Assembly: GCF_001544975.2 (NCBI RefSeq)
Contig: NZ_FCOG02000032.1
Coordinates: forward strand, 16,101 to 80,100
Reading direction: 5' to 3'
Length of the DNA stretch: 64,000 nt
DNA from: Caballeronia arationis
GTDB taxonomy: Bacteria > Pseudomonadota > Gammaproteobacteria > Burkholderiales > Burkholderiaceae
Part shown: positions 44,339-53,160 of the stretch, piece after piece
Layout of the letters: each line of letters starts with the position of its first letter
Numbering within the stretch: position 1 is the first letter of the stretch
Made by a program: the position numbers and the translations under genes
Notes under the pieces: generated by a model
The model's input: only the letters and a program-made list of their open reading frames with translations
Databases searched by the model: none
Told to the model about the DNA's origin: nothing

Positions 44339-46021
44339 ATGCACTGGCAGTTGCTCGCCGCACAACCTGAAATTGCCCTGTTCGCCAGTCTGGCGCTTGG
44401 ATATCTGATCGGCTCAATCAGGATTGGCCCGATTCAGCTCGGCGGGGTATGCGGCACGCTGATCGTCGCGCTGATACTCGGGCAAAGCGGCGCGCGCATT
44501 TCTCCCGATCTGAAAAACATCGCATTTGCGCTTTTCATCTTTGCGCTCGGTTTCACCGGCGGCCCGCAGTTCTTCGCCAACATCGGCCGCGGCTGGCGCT
44601 ACGGCATCCTGTCTATCGTCGAAATGATCGTCGTGATCGCGCTCGTGCTCGGCGCCGTCGCGATGTTCAGGCTCGACCAGGGCACCGCCGCCGGGCTGCT
44701 CGCGGGCGCCGCGACCGAATCGGCGGTGGTCGGCACCGCGTCCGAGGCGATCGGCCGGCTCGGCCTTTCCGTCGCCGACACCGCGCGCCTGCAGGCGAAC
44801 ATCGTCACGGCGTACAGCGTGAGCTACCTGTTCGGGCTCGTCACGATCGTGCTTTTCACAAGCCAGTTCGCGCCGCTCCTCCTGCGCGTGAACCTGCGCG
44901 AGGAGTCCGAGCGGCTCTGGCGCAAGCTCGGCGGCGACGGCGCCCTCGCGGAAGGCCAGAGCCTCGCCGCGCCGCCGCTCGTCGGGCGCGAAGTGAAGGT
45001 GATCGGCGCGGCGGGGCAGACCATCGGCGAGCTCGAACAGCGTTATGGACACAACATCAGCGTGCAGCGCGTGGCGCGCAGCCGCTCGGTGATCCGCGCG
45101 CAGCCCGCCGTCGAACTGAAGGCCGGCGACCGGATCCTGCTCGGCGGACGGCGCGAAGCGGTCGTGCAGGCGATTCCCGCCATCGGCGAGGAAGTGTTTG
45201 GCGCGGATGTCGCCGATGCCTACACCGACAAGCTCGACGTCATGCTCACGCATCGCGGCGTGCATGGCCTCACGGTCGCACAGGTGCGCGAGCGTGCGTC
45301 GCCCGCGGACGCGCGCGGTGTATTCATCGCGGCGGTCACGCGGCTCGACAGCACGATTCCGGCGTTGCCCGGCACGGAACTGCATCGCGGCGACGTGCTG
45401 ACGCTCGTCGGCGCGCGCGAGGACGTGGCGCGCGGCGCGGCGAAGCTCGGCTACGTCGTGCGCGCGACGCAGAAGACCGACTTCGTGTTTCTCGGCCTCG
45501 GCGTGCTCGTCGGCATCGCGCTCGGGCGGTTCTCCGCGCGGATGGGCGGCATCGACGTGACGCTCGGCACGGGCGGCGGATGCCTGCTCGCCGGGCTCCT
45601 GTTCGGCTGGATCCGCTCGCGCTATCCGCTGATCGGCTCGCTGCCCTCGGCGGCCGCGCAGATATTGAAGGACTTCGGCCTGTGCACGTTCATCGCGGCG
45701 GTCGGGCTCTCGGCCGGGTCGGACGCCGTGCGACTGATCCGCGAATACGGCGTCGCGCTGCCGGTCGCGGGCGTCGTCATCACGCTCGGGCCCGCGCTCG
45801 TGTCGCTGTTCGTCGGGCGGTTCTTGCTGAAGCTCGAAGTGCCGATGCTGCTCGGCGCGATCGCCGGACAGCAGTGCAGCACGCCGGCGATCAGCGCGCT
45901 CGTCGGCGTGACGGGTAACTCGACGCCCGTTATCGGCTACACGATCACCTACGCGCTCTCGAACGTGCTGCTGCCGCTGATGGGCCCGCTGATCGTCGGC
46001 CTCGCGGGCAAGGTCGGCTAG
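44339..46021 (+). CDS. AspT/YidE-family transporter (aspartate:alanine exchanger-like), copy 1
   Basis: This 560-residue inner-membrane protein has the AspT architecture. An N-terminal membrane half (EIALFASLALGYLIGSIRIGPIQLGG, then ALGFTGGPQFFANIGRG) is followed by two cytosolic TrkA-C-type regulatory domains at about residues 205-375, and a second membrane half repeating the motif (LGTGGGCLLAGLLFGWIRSRYP, then SAAAQILKDFGLCTFIAAVGLSAG). AspT exchanges L-aspartate for L-alanine in decarboxylation cycles, while YidE/YbjL relatives are uncharacterised. A purine-rich stretch precedes the ATG. A related gene follows 28 bases after the stop. No aspartate decarboxylase is nearby, so the substrate is open. 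Confidence 0.88.
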   Translation: MHWQLLAAQPEIALFASLALGYLIGSIRIGPIQLGGVCGTLIVALILGQSGARISPDLKNIAFALFIFALGFTGGPQFFANIGRGWRYGILSIVEMIVVIALVLGAVAMFRLDQGTAAGLLAGAATESAVVGTASEAIGRLGLSVADTARLQANIVTAYSVSYLFGLVTIVLFTSQFAPLLLRVNLREESERLWRKLGGDGALAEGQSLAAPPLVGREVKVIGAAGQTIGELEQRYGHNISVQRVARSRSVIRAQPAVELKAGDRILLGGRREAVVQAIPAIGEEVFGADVADAYTDKLDVMLTHRGVHGLTVAQVRERASPADARGVFIAAVTRLDSTIPALPGTELHRGDVLTLVGAREDVARGAAKLGYVVRATQKTDFVFLGLGVLVGIALGRFSARMGGIDVTLGTGGGCLLAGLLFGWIRSRYPLIGSLPSAAAQILKDFGLCTFIAAVGLSAGSDAVRLIREYGVALPVAGVVITLGPALVSLFVGRFLLKLEVPMLLGAIAGQQCSTPAISALVGVTGNSTPVIGYTITYALSNVLLPLMGPLIVGLAGKVG

Positions 46022-46049
46022 GGCGGCGCCACAACCATAAAGGGACCCG

Positions 46050-47738
46050 ATGGACTGGCTACACCCGATCTTCCAGAAGTCGCCCGAAGTTGCGCTTTTC
46101 CTGTCGCTCGCGATCGGCTATCTGATCGGCCAGATCAACTTCGGCAAGTTCCAGCTGGGCGGCGTGGGCGGGTCGCTGCTCGCGGCGGTCGTGATCAGCC
46201 AGGTGGGCGTGCAGATCGACAACGGCGTCAAATCCGTGATGTTCGCCGTGTTTATCTACGCGGTCGGCTACGACTCGGGGCCGCAGTTCTTCAACTCGCT
46301 CAATCGCCGGACGCTGCGCGAGATCGCGATGGCCGTGTTCCTCGCCGTGACCGCGCTCGTCACGGTGATCGTCTGCGCGCGGCTCTTCGGGCTCAACAAG
46401 GGTCTTGCGGCGGGGCTCGCGGGCGGCGCGCTCACGCAGTCGGCGATCATTGGCACGGCCGGCGACGCCATCGCGCGGCTCGGCCTGCCGGCGGCGGAAA
46501 CGAAGGCGCTGCAGTCCGACGTCGCGATCGCCTACGCCGTCACCTACGTGTTCGGCTCGCTCGGCGCGATCATCGTCTGCGTGAACATCCTGCCGAAGTT
46601 CATGGGCCAGAACCTGCACGACGCCGCGCTCGAAGCCGAGAAGGCGCTGGCCGGCGCGGGCGGCGCAGGGCCGGGGCCGGGGCAGACGTCGGCGTTGCCG
46701 GTGCTCGTCGGGCGCGCGTTTCGCGTGCTCGGCGGCGGCGGACGCACGGTTGCGCAGATCGAGACGTCTGAGCAGGACATGATCACGATCGAGCGCATCC
46801 GCCGCGCGGGCAAGCCGCTCGAACCGCGCCCGGACGTGATGCTCGAAGCGGGCGACATCGTGCTCGTCGTCGGGCGCCGGGAGGTGATGGTCGCGGCGGC
46901 GTCACAACTCGGCGAGGAAGTCGGCGACACCGACGGCATCAGCCTCGTCATGCAGCGCCGCCAGGGCGTCTTCACTCGCCGCGGCATGAATCACACGACG
47001 ATCGCCGCCGTGCGCGCGAGCGTCGACCGCGAATTGCGGCACGGCGTCTATATCCACGAGATCCGGCGGGTCGACCGGCCGCTGCCGGTTCTGCCCGAAA
47101 CCGAACTCGAACACGGCGACGTGATCACCTTCTTCGGCTCGCCGCAGGACACCAAGCGCGCCGTCGATGCCGCCGGCTACGAACTCCCGTACACCAACAA
47201 GACCGATTTCATCTATATGGGCGTCGGCATCGTGGTGGGACTGCTGATCGGCCTGATCGTGGTGAACGTGGGCGGCATTCCGCTCACGCTCGGCTCGGGC
47301 GGCGGGTGCCTGCTCGCAGGGCTCGTGTTCGGCTGGATGCGCGGCAAGCATCCGATGTACGGCGTGATGCCGCCAGCGGCCTCGCAATTGCTCAAGGACT
47401 TCGGGCTGGCCGCGTTCGTCGCGGTGGTCGGGATCAACTCGGGCCTGCAGGCGGTCGTGACGGTAAAGGAAAGCGGTCTCACGATCTTCCTGCTCGGCGT
47501 TTTCGTCACGCTGTTTCCGCTCCTGCTGACGATGCTGTTCGGGCGCTACGTGCTGCGCTACGACAACGCCGCGCTTCTCGCTGGCGCGCTCACCGGTTCG
47601 CGCAGCGCGAACCCGGCATTCGGCGCCGTCCTCGACAAGGCCGCGAGCGGCGTGCCGACAGTGCCGTTCGCAATCACCTATGCGCTCGCGAACGTCCTCC
47701 TGACGCTGCTCGGACCGCTCGTCGTCGGGCTGGTCTGA
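46050..47738 (+). CDS. AspT/YidE-family transporter, copy 2
   Basis: This 562-residue paralogue of the preceding gene has the same layout: a membrane half (EVALFLSLAIGYLIGQINFGKFQLGG, FAVFIYAVGYDSGPQFFNSL), two TrkA-C-type domains with a Gly-rich linker near residue 205, and a second membrane half (LGSGGGCLLAGLVFGWMRGKHP, ASQLLKDFGLAAFVAVVGINSGLQAV). AAGGGA precedes the ATG. The two are clearly diverged (many differences throughout), so the duplication is old. Side-by-side paralogues may work as a heteromer or for different substrates. Confidence 0.88.
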   Translation: MDWLHPIFQKSPEVALFLSLAIGYLIGQINFGKFQLGGVGGSLLAAVVISQVGVQIDNGVKSVMFAVFIYAVGYDSGPQFFNSLNRRTLREIAMAVFLAVTALVTVIVCARLFGLNKGLAAGLAGGALTQSAIIGTAGDAIARLGLPAAETKALQSDVAIAYAVTYVFGSLGAIIVCVNILPKFMGQNLHDAALEAEKALAGAGGAGPGPGQTSALPVLVGRAFRVLGGGGRTVAQIETSEQDMITIERIRRAGKPLEPRPDVMLEAGDIVLVVGRREVMVAAASQLGEEVGDTDGISLVMQRRQGVFTRRGMNHTTIAAVRASVDRELRHGVYIHEIRRVDRPLPVLPETELEHGDVITFFGSPQDTKRAVDAAGYELPYTNKTDFIYMGVGIVVGLLIGLIVVNVGGIPLTLGSGGGCLLAGLVFGWMRGKHPMYGVMPPAASQLLKDFGLAAFVAVVGINSGLQAVVTVKESGLTIFLLGVFVTLFPLLLTMLFGRYVLRYDNAALLAGALTGSRSANPAFGAVLDKAASGVPTVPFAITYALANVLLTLLGPLVVGLV

Positions 47739-47812
47739 ACGCCTGCGCCACATCCGGGGAACCGCCGCCGCCTCCGCGGACCGAAGTACGATAGTGCTTC
47801 AAGGAGAACGCG

Positions 47813-48658
47813 ATGACCCGATCGATTGAAACTGTGACCTTGCCGACCGGCGAGGCGATTCCGAAGCTCGGCCAGGGCACCTGGGAAATGGGCGAACGCG
47901 CCAATGCGCGCAAGGACGAAATCGCCGCGTTGCGCGCGGGCGTCGAACTCGGCATGACGCTCGTCGATACCGCCGAGATGTACGGCGACGGCGAAAGCGA
48001 AAAGCTGATCGCCGAGGCGCTAGGCAGCCTGCGCGAGGACATTTTCATCGTGAGCAAGGTCTATCCGCACAACGGCAGCGAGCGCGGCGTGCAGGCGGCG
48101 TGCGAGCGCAGCCTGAAGCGCCTGAAAACCGACCGGATCGATTTGTACCTGCTGCACTGGCGCGGCGGCGAAGACCTGGAAGGCGCGGTGGCGGGCTTCG
48201 AAAAACTGAAGCGCGACGGCAAGATTCGCCACTGGGGCGTGAGCAACTTCGACACAGACGACATGGAAGAACTCTTCGCGCTCGACGACGGCAATGCCTG
48301 CGCGAGCAACCAGATTCTCTACAACGTTGCGCGTCGCGGGCCGGAATTCGAGCTGCTGCCGTGGCTGCGCGAACGCAGTCTCCCAGCGATGGCGTACAGC
48401 CCCGTCGATCACGCAAGGCTGCCGAAGAAAAGCGTGCTGAACGACATCGCGGCGGCGCGTGGCGTGTCGATGTTCCAGATCGCGCTCGCGTGGGTGCTTC
48501 AGCAACCCGGCGTCTGCTCGATTCCGAAGGCGTCGAATGTGGCGCATGTGAAGGAGAACCGCGCGGCGGCGGACATCGCGCTGACGAGGGAAGAAGTCGC
48601 GCAGATCGACAGCCACTTCAGGCCGCCGAAAAGCAAGCAGCATCTGGAAATGCTCTGA
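47813..48658 (+). CDS. Aldo/keto reductase
   Basis: This 281-residue NADPH-dependent AKR has the complete catalytic tetrad: Asp and Tyr in VDTAEMYGDGESE, Lys in IVSKVYP and His in LYLLHWRGG. The cofactor segment near the C-terminus (CSIPKASNVAHVKEN) is typical. AAGGAG lies before the ATG. It resembles broad-specificity bacterial YeaE/DkgB-type aldehyde reductases. It is not obviously linked to its neighbours, so the substrate is unknown. Confidence 0.92.
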   Translation: MTRSIETVTLPTGEAIPKLGQGTWEMGERANARKDEIAALRAGVELGMTLVDTAEMYGDGESEKLIAEALGSLREDIFIVSKVYPHNGSERGVQAACERSLKRLKTDRIDLYLLHWRGGEDLEGAVAGFEKLKRDGKIRHWGVSNFDTDDMEELFALDDGNACASNQILYNVARRGPEFELLPWLRERSLPAMAYSPVDHARLPKKSVLNDIAAARGVSMFQIALAWVLQQPGVCSIPKASNVAHVKENRAAADIALTREEVAQIDSHFRPPKSKQHLEML

Positions 48659-48893
48659 CGCGCCGGCTTCCCGGCACGCTGCGCCTGGGCGCGGCGGAAT
48701 GTCATGTAACGCACCGACGAGACGCTCCGTCGGGTGTCTGATGGACGTGTCCCCGCAGACGACCGCATCGCGCTGCATTCGCGTGTGCGCCGCCTGCATG
48801 CGGACGCGAACACCGCCCGCGCACGGCAGGAAGCAGGACGCGCGTGCGGCGACACCATCGGCTCGTTATCCGGGCCGCAGCAAGGAGCGATCG

Positions 48894-49175
48894 ATGTTGA
48901 ACCGCCTCATCCGAGCAAGCGCGCAGCAGAACGGCACCGCGGTTTGCGCGGATTTCGATCGCGATACCGGACGCCTGCGCGTCTTCGAGAACCGCGCGCT
49001 TCGCTTCGAATGGTTTCCGCCGCATTCGTGGTTCATGATCGCGTCGGTGGCGGGTTTCAGCAAATGGGGCTGCCACCCGGGCGAACAGGAACTCGAAGCA
49101 GTGCTGCGCGACGTGCTCTCGCGCCGGCCTTGGGTCGAAGGGGCCGCAAACAGATCTGCCGCGATGCGCGCCTGA
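48894..49175 (+). CDS. Small conserved-looking protein of unknown function
   Basis: This 93-residue soluble protein starts MLNRLIRASAQQNGTAVCADFD and has FEWFPPHSWFMIASVAGFSKWGCHPGEQELEAVLRDVL. I recognise no domain. The start is supported by AAGGAG seven bases upstream. The in-frame extension upstream is rich in Arg/Ala and unlike coding sequence. It is followed by a strong terminator, which supports it as a real monocistronic gene. Confidence 0.65.
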   Translation: MLNRLIRASAQQNGTAVCADFDRDTGRLRVFENRALRFEWFPPHSWFMIASVAGFSKWGCHPGEQELEAVLRDVLSRRPWVEGAANRSAAMRA

Positions 49176-49231
49176 AGCGCAGAACTGCGGCTTTCATGAC
49201 GCCAGCATGAAACCCGCGTGACACCGATGTG

Positions 49232-49264
49232 AAAGCGCGCCGCCATTGCGGACGCGCTTTTTTT
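49232..49264 (+). terminator. Terminator after the 93-residue protein gene
   Basis: An 8-bp stem (AAAGCGCG / CGCGCTTT) extends by four more pairs (CCGC / GCGG) across a one-base bulge, with loop CATT. It is followed by seven T (49258-49264). The convergent hfq-like stop codon lies in the T-run. Confidence 0.88.
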
Positions 49265-49568
49265 ATGACCGGTGACCTTCGCCTGGCCCGCGCCTTGGTC
49301 CGGAAGAGCGTTCGCCGTCGCCGTGCGGGGCGTCATGGGAACGCCGGTTGGTCGGCGGCTTGCCGGTGTCGGGCTGGATCGTCGAGATGGCGTGCTTGTA
49401 GACGACCTGCACGCCGGTCGGCGCGCGCAGGATCACGACGTGCCGGTCGAACGATTCGATGTAGCCGACGAGCCGGATTCCGTTGACGAGAAAGACCGCC
49501 ACACGCACCTTTTCCTCGCGTGCGGCAGTGAGCAGGTCGTATTGAGGTTCGTCGGGTTTCTGAACCAT
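49263..49568 (-). CDS. Divergent Hfq paralogue (Sm-like RNA chaperone)
   Basis: This 101-residue protein contains a full Hfq Sm domain (residues ~9-65). It keeps VNGI, GYIESFD and the Sm2 motif VYKHAIST almost as in E. coli Hfq. Aligned to E. coli numbering, the rim patch RRER (16-19) becomes REEK, Phe42 on the proximal face becomes His, and Tyr25 becomes Phe. The last ~35 residues are a charged, disordered Arg/Gly/Ser tail. The ATG at 49568 is chosen because AGGTG lies six bases before it; a GTG three codons earlier lacks a ribosome site. The gene is not next to hflX or miaA, so this is a secondary Hfq, as Burkholderia is known to carry. Confidence 0.88.
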   Translation of the reverse strand: MVQKPDEPQYDLLTAAREEKVRVAVFLVNGIRLVGYIESFDRHVVILRAPTGVQVVYKHAISTIQPDTGKPPTNRRSHDAPHGDGERSSGPRRGPGEGHRS

Positions 49569-50066
49569 TGCGTTCACCTGATATTTGGATGTGTTGTTGT
49601 CGATCTCGATGCCGGCGAACGCGTGTCCGGTTCGCTGCCAATGGCGGCGTTGCGGACCCCGGTTCTTTCGCGCGGGCCGTTTCCATCAGGGTATCTCAAT
49701 GCTGTCCGCGCGGCTTGCGCTCCTCGCTCGAATTTGACATTCGATTCGGGGTCCGCCGCAACGTTCGCTATTGTCTTCGGTTTCTTGTGCAGGTGTCGCG
49801 TGCTGCCGTTGCCGCGCGCCTTCCTGAGGAGCGCGATGCGATCTTCACGGCGTCGCGACGGTTTCACTCCAATAGTTTCACCGACACAAATCCGTGTCCA
49901 GCACGGCTCGCACACTGCGTATTCGTGTGAGGGATAGGCGCGCCTTGCCGGAGGCCCTGTGATGGATCCCGCCCGCGGGGCGACGTCCTCTTTTCCTGAT
50001 GCTTCGACCTGCGAAACTGGCGCGGTTCGCCTCGCCCGATCACCGATGCGAGCCGGGCACGCAGCC
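49569..50066. other. Intergenic region upstream of the hfq paralogue, no gene seen
   Basis: About 500 bases between the Hfq paralogue and the MFS terminator. Open frames on both strands here have no recognisable domain and read like GC-rich noise. The hfq promoter must be here, but I cannot identify a convincing -35/-10 pair. Confidence 0.5.
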
Positions 50067-50092
50067 AAAAAAAACGCTCGCGGAAGCGAGCG
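50067..50092 (-). terminator. Terminator of the MFS gene
   Basis: A 7-bp perfect stem (CGCTCGC / GCGAGCG) with loop GGAA lies at 50075-50092. On the minus strand it is followed by eight T (complement of 50067-50074), 25 bases beyond the MFS stop. Confidence 0.88.
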
Positions 50093-50116
50093 CTTTTATC
50101 GTGGATTGCGGGGCGA

Positions 50117-51331
50117 TCAGACCGTCGCCGGGCCGCCGACGCCGCGTCCGGTTCGCATATACAGCGCGATTGACAACGCGACGGCCAGCGCCGCCGCCAC
50201 TGCGGCGAACAGGAACACCGAGCCATAGCCGAACTCGCCCGCGATGTAGCCCGCGAGCGGCCCGGTCAGCCCGAGCGACAGGTCGAGGAAAACCGAATAC
50301 GCCGAGAGCGCCGCGCCGCGACTGGCGGGCGGCACGAGGCCGACAGCCTCGACGCCCAGCGCCGGGAACACGAGCGCGAAGCCGAATCCCGTGAGTGCCG
50401 CGCCCGCGAGCGCGAAGGTCGGATCGGCGGAGAGCCACAGCATCAGCAGGCCCGCGCATTCGAAGGCGAACGAGACGATCGCCACGCGAAAGCCGCCGTA
50501 GGTCTTGATCGTGTTCGCGAACAAGAGGCGCGCGCCGACGAACATCGTGCCGAACACGGTGAGCGAGAGCGCGGCGTTCGGCCAGTTGTGCGCGGCGTAG
50601 AAGAGGGTGATGAAGGTCGCGATCGAACCGAAGCCCGCCGAGCCGAGCGCGAGCCCGAGGCCGTGCGGCAGCACGCGGAAGAACACGCTCCGATACGACA
50701 TGCGCTCGCCGTGCACGACCGGCACCGGCGCCATGCGCGTCGCGAGCCAGTAGCCGAGCGCGCCGAGCGCGATCACGATGAATCCGAGCGCCGCAAAGCC
50801 GAGCGAGTGATCGATGAACACGCCGAGCGGCGCGCCGATCGCGAGCGCGCCATAGGTGGCGATGCCGTTCCAGGAAATGACCTTCGCGTTGTGCGATACC
50901 CCGACGCGCCCAATGCCCCACGTGATCGACCCGGTGCCGACCCAGCTTTCGCCGAAGCCGAGCACGAGTCGCCCGAGAATCAGCAGCACGAGGCTGACCG
51001 CATGCCACTGCGCCGCAAGCGCCGACGCCAGCAGCAGCACGCCGCTGACCGCGCAAGCCGTGAGGCCGTAGAGCACCGTTTTCTTCGGCCCGAGCGTGTC
51101 GGCGGTGCGGCCGGCGAGCGGGCGCGAGGCGAGTGTCGCGAAGTACTGGACGCTGATCGCCGCGCCCGCCATCACCGAGCCGAAGCCTAGGTCGGTGTGC
51201 ACGAAACCGGGCAGCACCGCGAGCGGGATGCCGATGGTCAGGTAGCACAGAAAGGTGAAGACGACGACGGACACGATTCGTCCGGTGATGGCGAGGTCGC
51301 TGGGACGCGTGGCGGAAGAGTCGGTAGGCAT
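50117..51331 (-). CDS. MFS transporter (YhhS-like)
   Basis: This 404-residue twelve-helix major facilitator resembles the YhhS/arabinose-efflux group. It has IVSVVVFTFLCYLTIGIPLAVLPGFVH as first helix, the loop motif SRPLAGRTADTLGPKKTV and the unusual GFGESWVGTGSITWGIG segment typical of YhhS. It is divergent from xdhA with a 288-bp gap that carries a duplicated sequence pair. This raises the possibility of joint control with purine breakdown, but a purine substrate is not demonstrated. Confidence 0.87.
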   Translation of the reverse strand: MPTDSSATRPSDLAITGRIVSVVVFTFLCYLTIGIPLAVLPGFVHTDLGFGSVMAGAAISVQYFATLASRPLAGRTADTLGPKKTVLYGLTACAVSGVLLLASALAAQWHAVSLVLLILGRLVLGFGESWVGTGSITWGIGRVGVSHNAKVISWNGIATYGALAIGAPLGVFIDHSLGFAALGFIVIALGALGYWLATRMAPVPVVHGERMSYRSVFFRVLPHGLGLALGSAGFGSIATFITLFYAAHNWPNAALSLTVFGTMFVGARLLFANTIKTYGGFRVAIVSFAFECAGLLMLWLSADPTFALAGAALTGFGFALVFPALGVEAVGLVPPASRGAALSAYSVFLDLSLGLTGPLAGYIAGEFGYGSVFLFAAVAAALAVALSIALYMRTGRGVGGPATV

Positions 51332-51421
51332 AGGGGTAACTGCGGGGTTGAATTCGGCCGGGAGTCATGATTCTCCCATATGTTGCGGTGCAGCGTCCGC
51401 CAAGTTTTGTAACCAGATGGA

Positions 51422-51494
51422 CCAAAAGGCGCATTTCCGCGATATTGGAGGGCGCCGCAAACCCTTGATCCAAAAGGCTTCCCGGTGATATTGG
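51422..51494. promoter_or_regulatory. Duplicated CCAAAAGGC / GATATTGG element between MFS gene and xdhA
   Basis: The pair CCAAAAGGC (51422-51430) and GATATTGG (51441-51448) recurs as CCAAAAGGC (51470-51478) and GATATTGG (51487-51494), with TTTCC or TTCCC between. Each unit is bounded by CCAA and TTGG, an inverted form that regulators often bind. It lies in the divergent promoter region. Confidence 0.5.
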
Positions 51495-51619
51495 GACAGG
51501 AATATGTCGTTCATCCTGGGCCGCCTATGGGTTGTGGTTTTTGTCGATGATAGTTTTCCGACCATCGCCACAGGCTGCGCGAGCCCCGCGCAACCAGCAT
51601 TCGAGCCCAGAGACCCACA

Positions 51620-53146
51620 ATGAGCCAGCCGATCCGCTTCTACCACCGCAACGCGATTCGCGAAGTGAGCGACGCATCGACGACCCGCACCGTCCTTCAG
51701 TACCTGCGCGAAGACGCGCGCTGCACCGGCACCAAGGAAGGTTGCGCGGAAGGCGACTGCGGCGCGTGCACCGTCGTGATCGGCGAGCCGGATTCGAACG
51801 GCGGCGTCGCGTTCAAGGCGGTGAATGCGTGCATCCACTTCCTGCCGACGCTCGACGGCAAAGCCCTTTTCACCGTGGAAGACCTGCGCCAGCCGGACGG
51901 CTCGCTGCATCCGGTGCAGCAGTCGCTGGTCGATTGCCACGGCTCGCAGTGCGGCTTCTGCACGCCGGGCTTCGTGATGTCGATGTGGGCGCTCTACGAA
52001 AAGCACGGTCATGCGACGCAACCCGCGGCATCGTGCGCGCACAAGACCGTGCCGTCGCGCGAGGAAATCAGCAACGCGCTGACCGGCAACCTGTGCCGCT
52101 GCACGGGCTACAAGCCGATCGTCGATGCCGCCGAAAAGATGTTCGAGGCGCCTGCCCCCCTCGCGCCGGTCGATGTGGCCGCGCTCGCGCAGAAGCTCGC
52201 GGGGATCAAGCGTGACGACACCTTCCATTACGAGCACGCCGGCCGCCGCTTCGACGCGCCGCGCACCGTCGAGGCGCTCGCGCAGCTCAAGGCCGAGCGG
52301 CCGGCCGCGCGCATCCTGGCAGGCAGCACGGACGTCGGCCTGTGGGTGACGAAGCAGTTGCGCGATCTCGGCGATATCGTCTATGTCGGGCAGATCGAAG
52401 CGTTGCAGCGCTGCGAGACGAGCGACCAGTGGATCGAGATCGGCGCGGGCGTGACGGTCGAGCGCGCGTATGCCGAACTGGCGAAGCAGTATCCCGAACT
52501 CACCGAGATGTGGCTGCGCTTCGCCTCGCTGCCGATCCGCAATGCCGGCACGATCGGCGGCAATGTCGCGAACGGCTCGCCAATCGGCGATTCGATGCCC
52601 GGCCTGATCGCGCTCGGCGCGCGCGTCGTGCTGCACGGAGCGAACGGCGAGCGCGAGATGCCGCTCGAAGACCTCTACCTCGCATACCAGAAGAAGGACA
52701 TGGCGGAGCACGAATTCGTCGCCGGCCTGAAGGTGCCCACGCGCACCGGCGCGCGCGCAAAGCTGCAGTTCCGCACCTACAAGCTCTCGAAGCGCTTCGA
52801 CTCCGACATTTCCGCCGTATGCGCCGCGTTCTCGTTCATCGCCGATGGCGACACGGTTCGCGAGCCGCGCATCGCGTTCGGCGGCATGGCCGCGACGCCC
52901 AAGCGCGCGAGCCACGCCGAAAGCGTCCTCGCCGACGCGCAATGGCACGAAGCCACCGCGCAGGCCGCGATGCTCGCCTTAGGCAAGGACTACGCGCCGC
53001 TCACCGACATGCGCGCAAGCAGCAACTACCGCCTCGATACGGCGAAGAGCCTGATGTATCGATTCTGGCTCGAGACGCGTCCGCACGATCCGCTGCCGAA
53101 GCACGCGCTCGATGTGCGCGCCATTCAACTGGTCGAAGTGCAGTAA
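51620..53146 (+). CDS. xdhA: Xanthine dehydrogenase small subunit (2Fe-2S / FAD)
   Basis: This 508-residue subunit carries electrons from the molybdenum centre to NAD. It has the plant-type 2Fe-2S motif (CTGTKEGCAEGDCGACTVV), the second 2Fe-2S domain (GSQCGFCTPGF, NLCRCTGYKPIVDAA), and an FAD domain (ILAGSTDVGLWVTKQL, RNAGTIGGNVANGSPIGD). The C-terminal CO-dehydrogenase-like domain is complete. It works with XdhB to oxidise hypoxanthine and xanthine to urate. The ribosome site before the ATG is weak. XdhB follows 14 bases after the stop. Confidence 0.96.
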   Translation: MSQPIRFYHRNAIREVSDASTTRTVLQYLREDARCTGTKEGCAEGDCGACTVVIGEPDSNGGVAFKAVNACIHFLPTLDGKALFTVEDLRQPDGSLHPVQQSLVDCHGSQCGFCTPGFVMSMWALYEKHGHATQPAASCAHKTVPSREEISNALTGNLCRCTGYKPIVDAAEKMFEAPAPLAPVDVAALAQKLAGIKRDDTFHYEHAGRRFDAPRTVEALAQLKAERPAARILAGSTDVGLWVTKQLRDLGDIVYVGQIEALQRCETSDQWIEIGAGVTVERAYAELAKQYPELTEMWLRFASLPIRNAGTIGGNVANGSPIGDSMPGLIALGARVVLHGANGEREMPLEDLYLAYQKKDMAEHEFVAGLKVPTRTGARAKLQFRTYKLSKRFDSDISAVCAAFSFIADGDTVREPRIAFGGMAATPKRASHAESVLADAQWHEATAQAAMLALGKDYAPLTDMRASSNYRLDTAKSLMYRFWLETRPHDPLPKHALDVRAIQLVEVQ

Positions 53147-53160
53147 GAGGAACCGACAAC

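Noticed and set aside
49574..50068. A 164-codon frame upstream of the Hfq paralogue
   Set aside because: It is low complexity and rich in Arg/Pro/Ser, lacks a ribosome site and overlaps where the hfq promoter should be.
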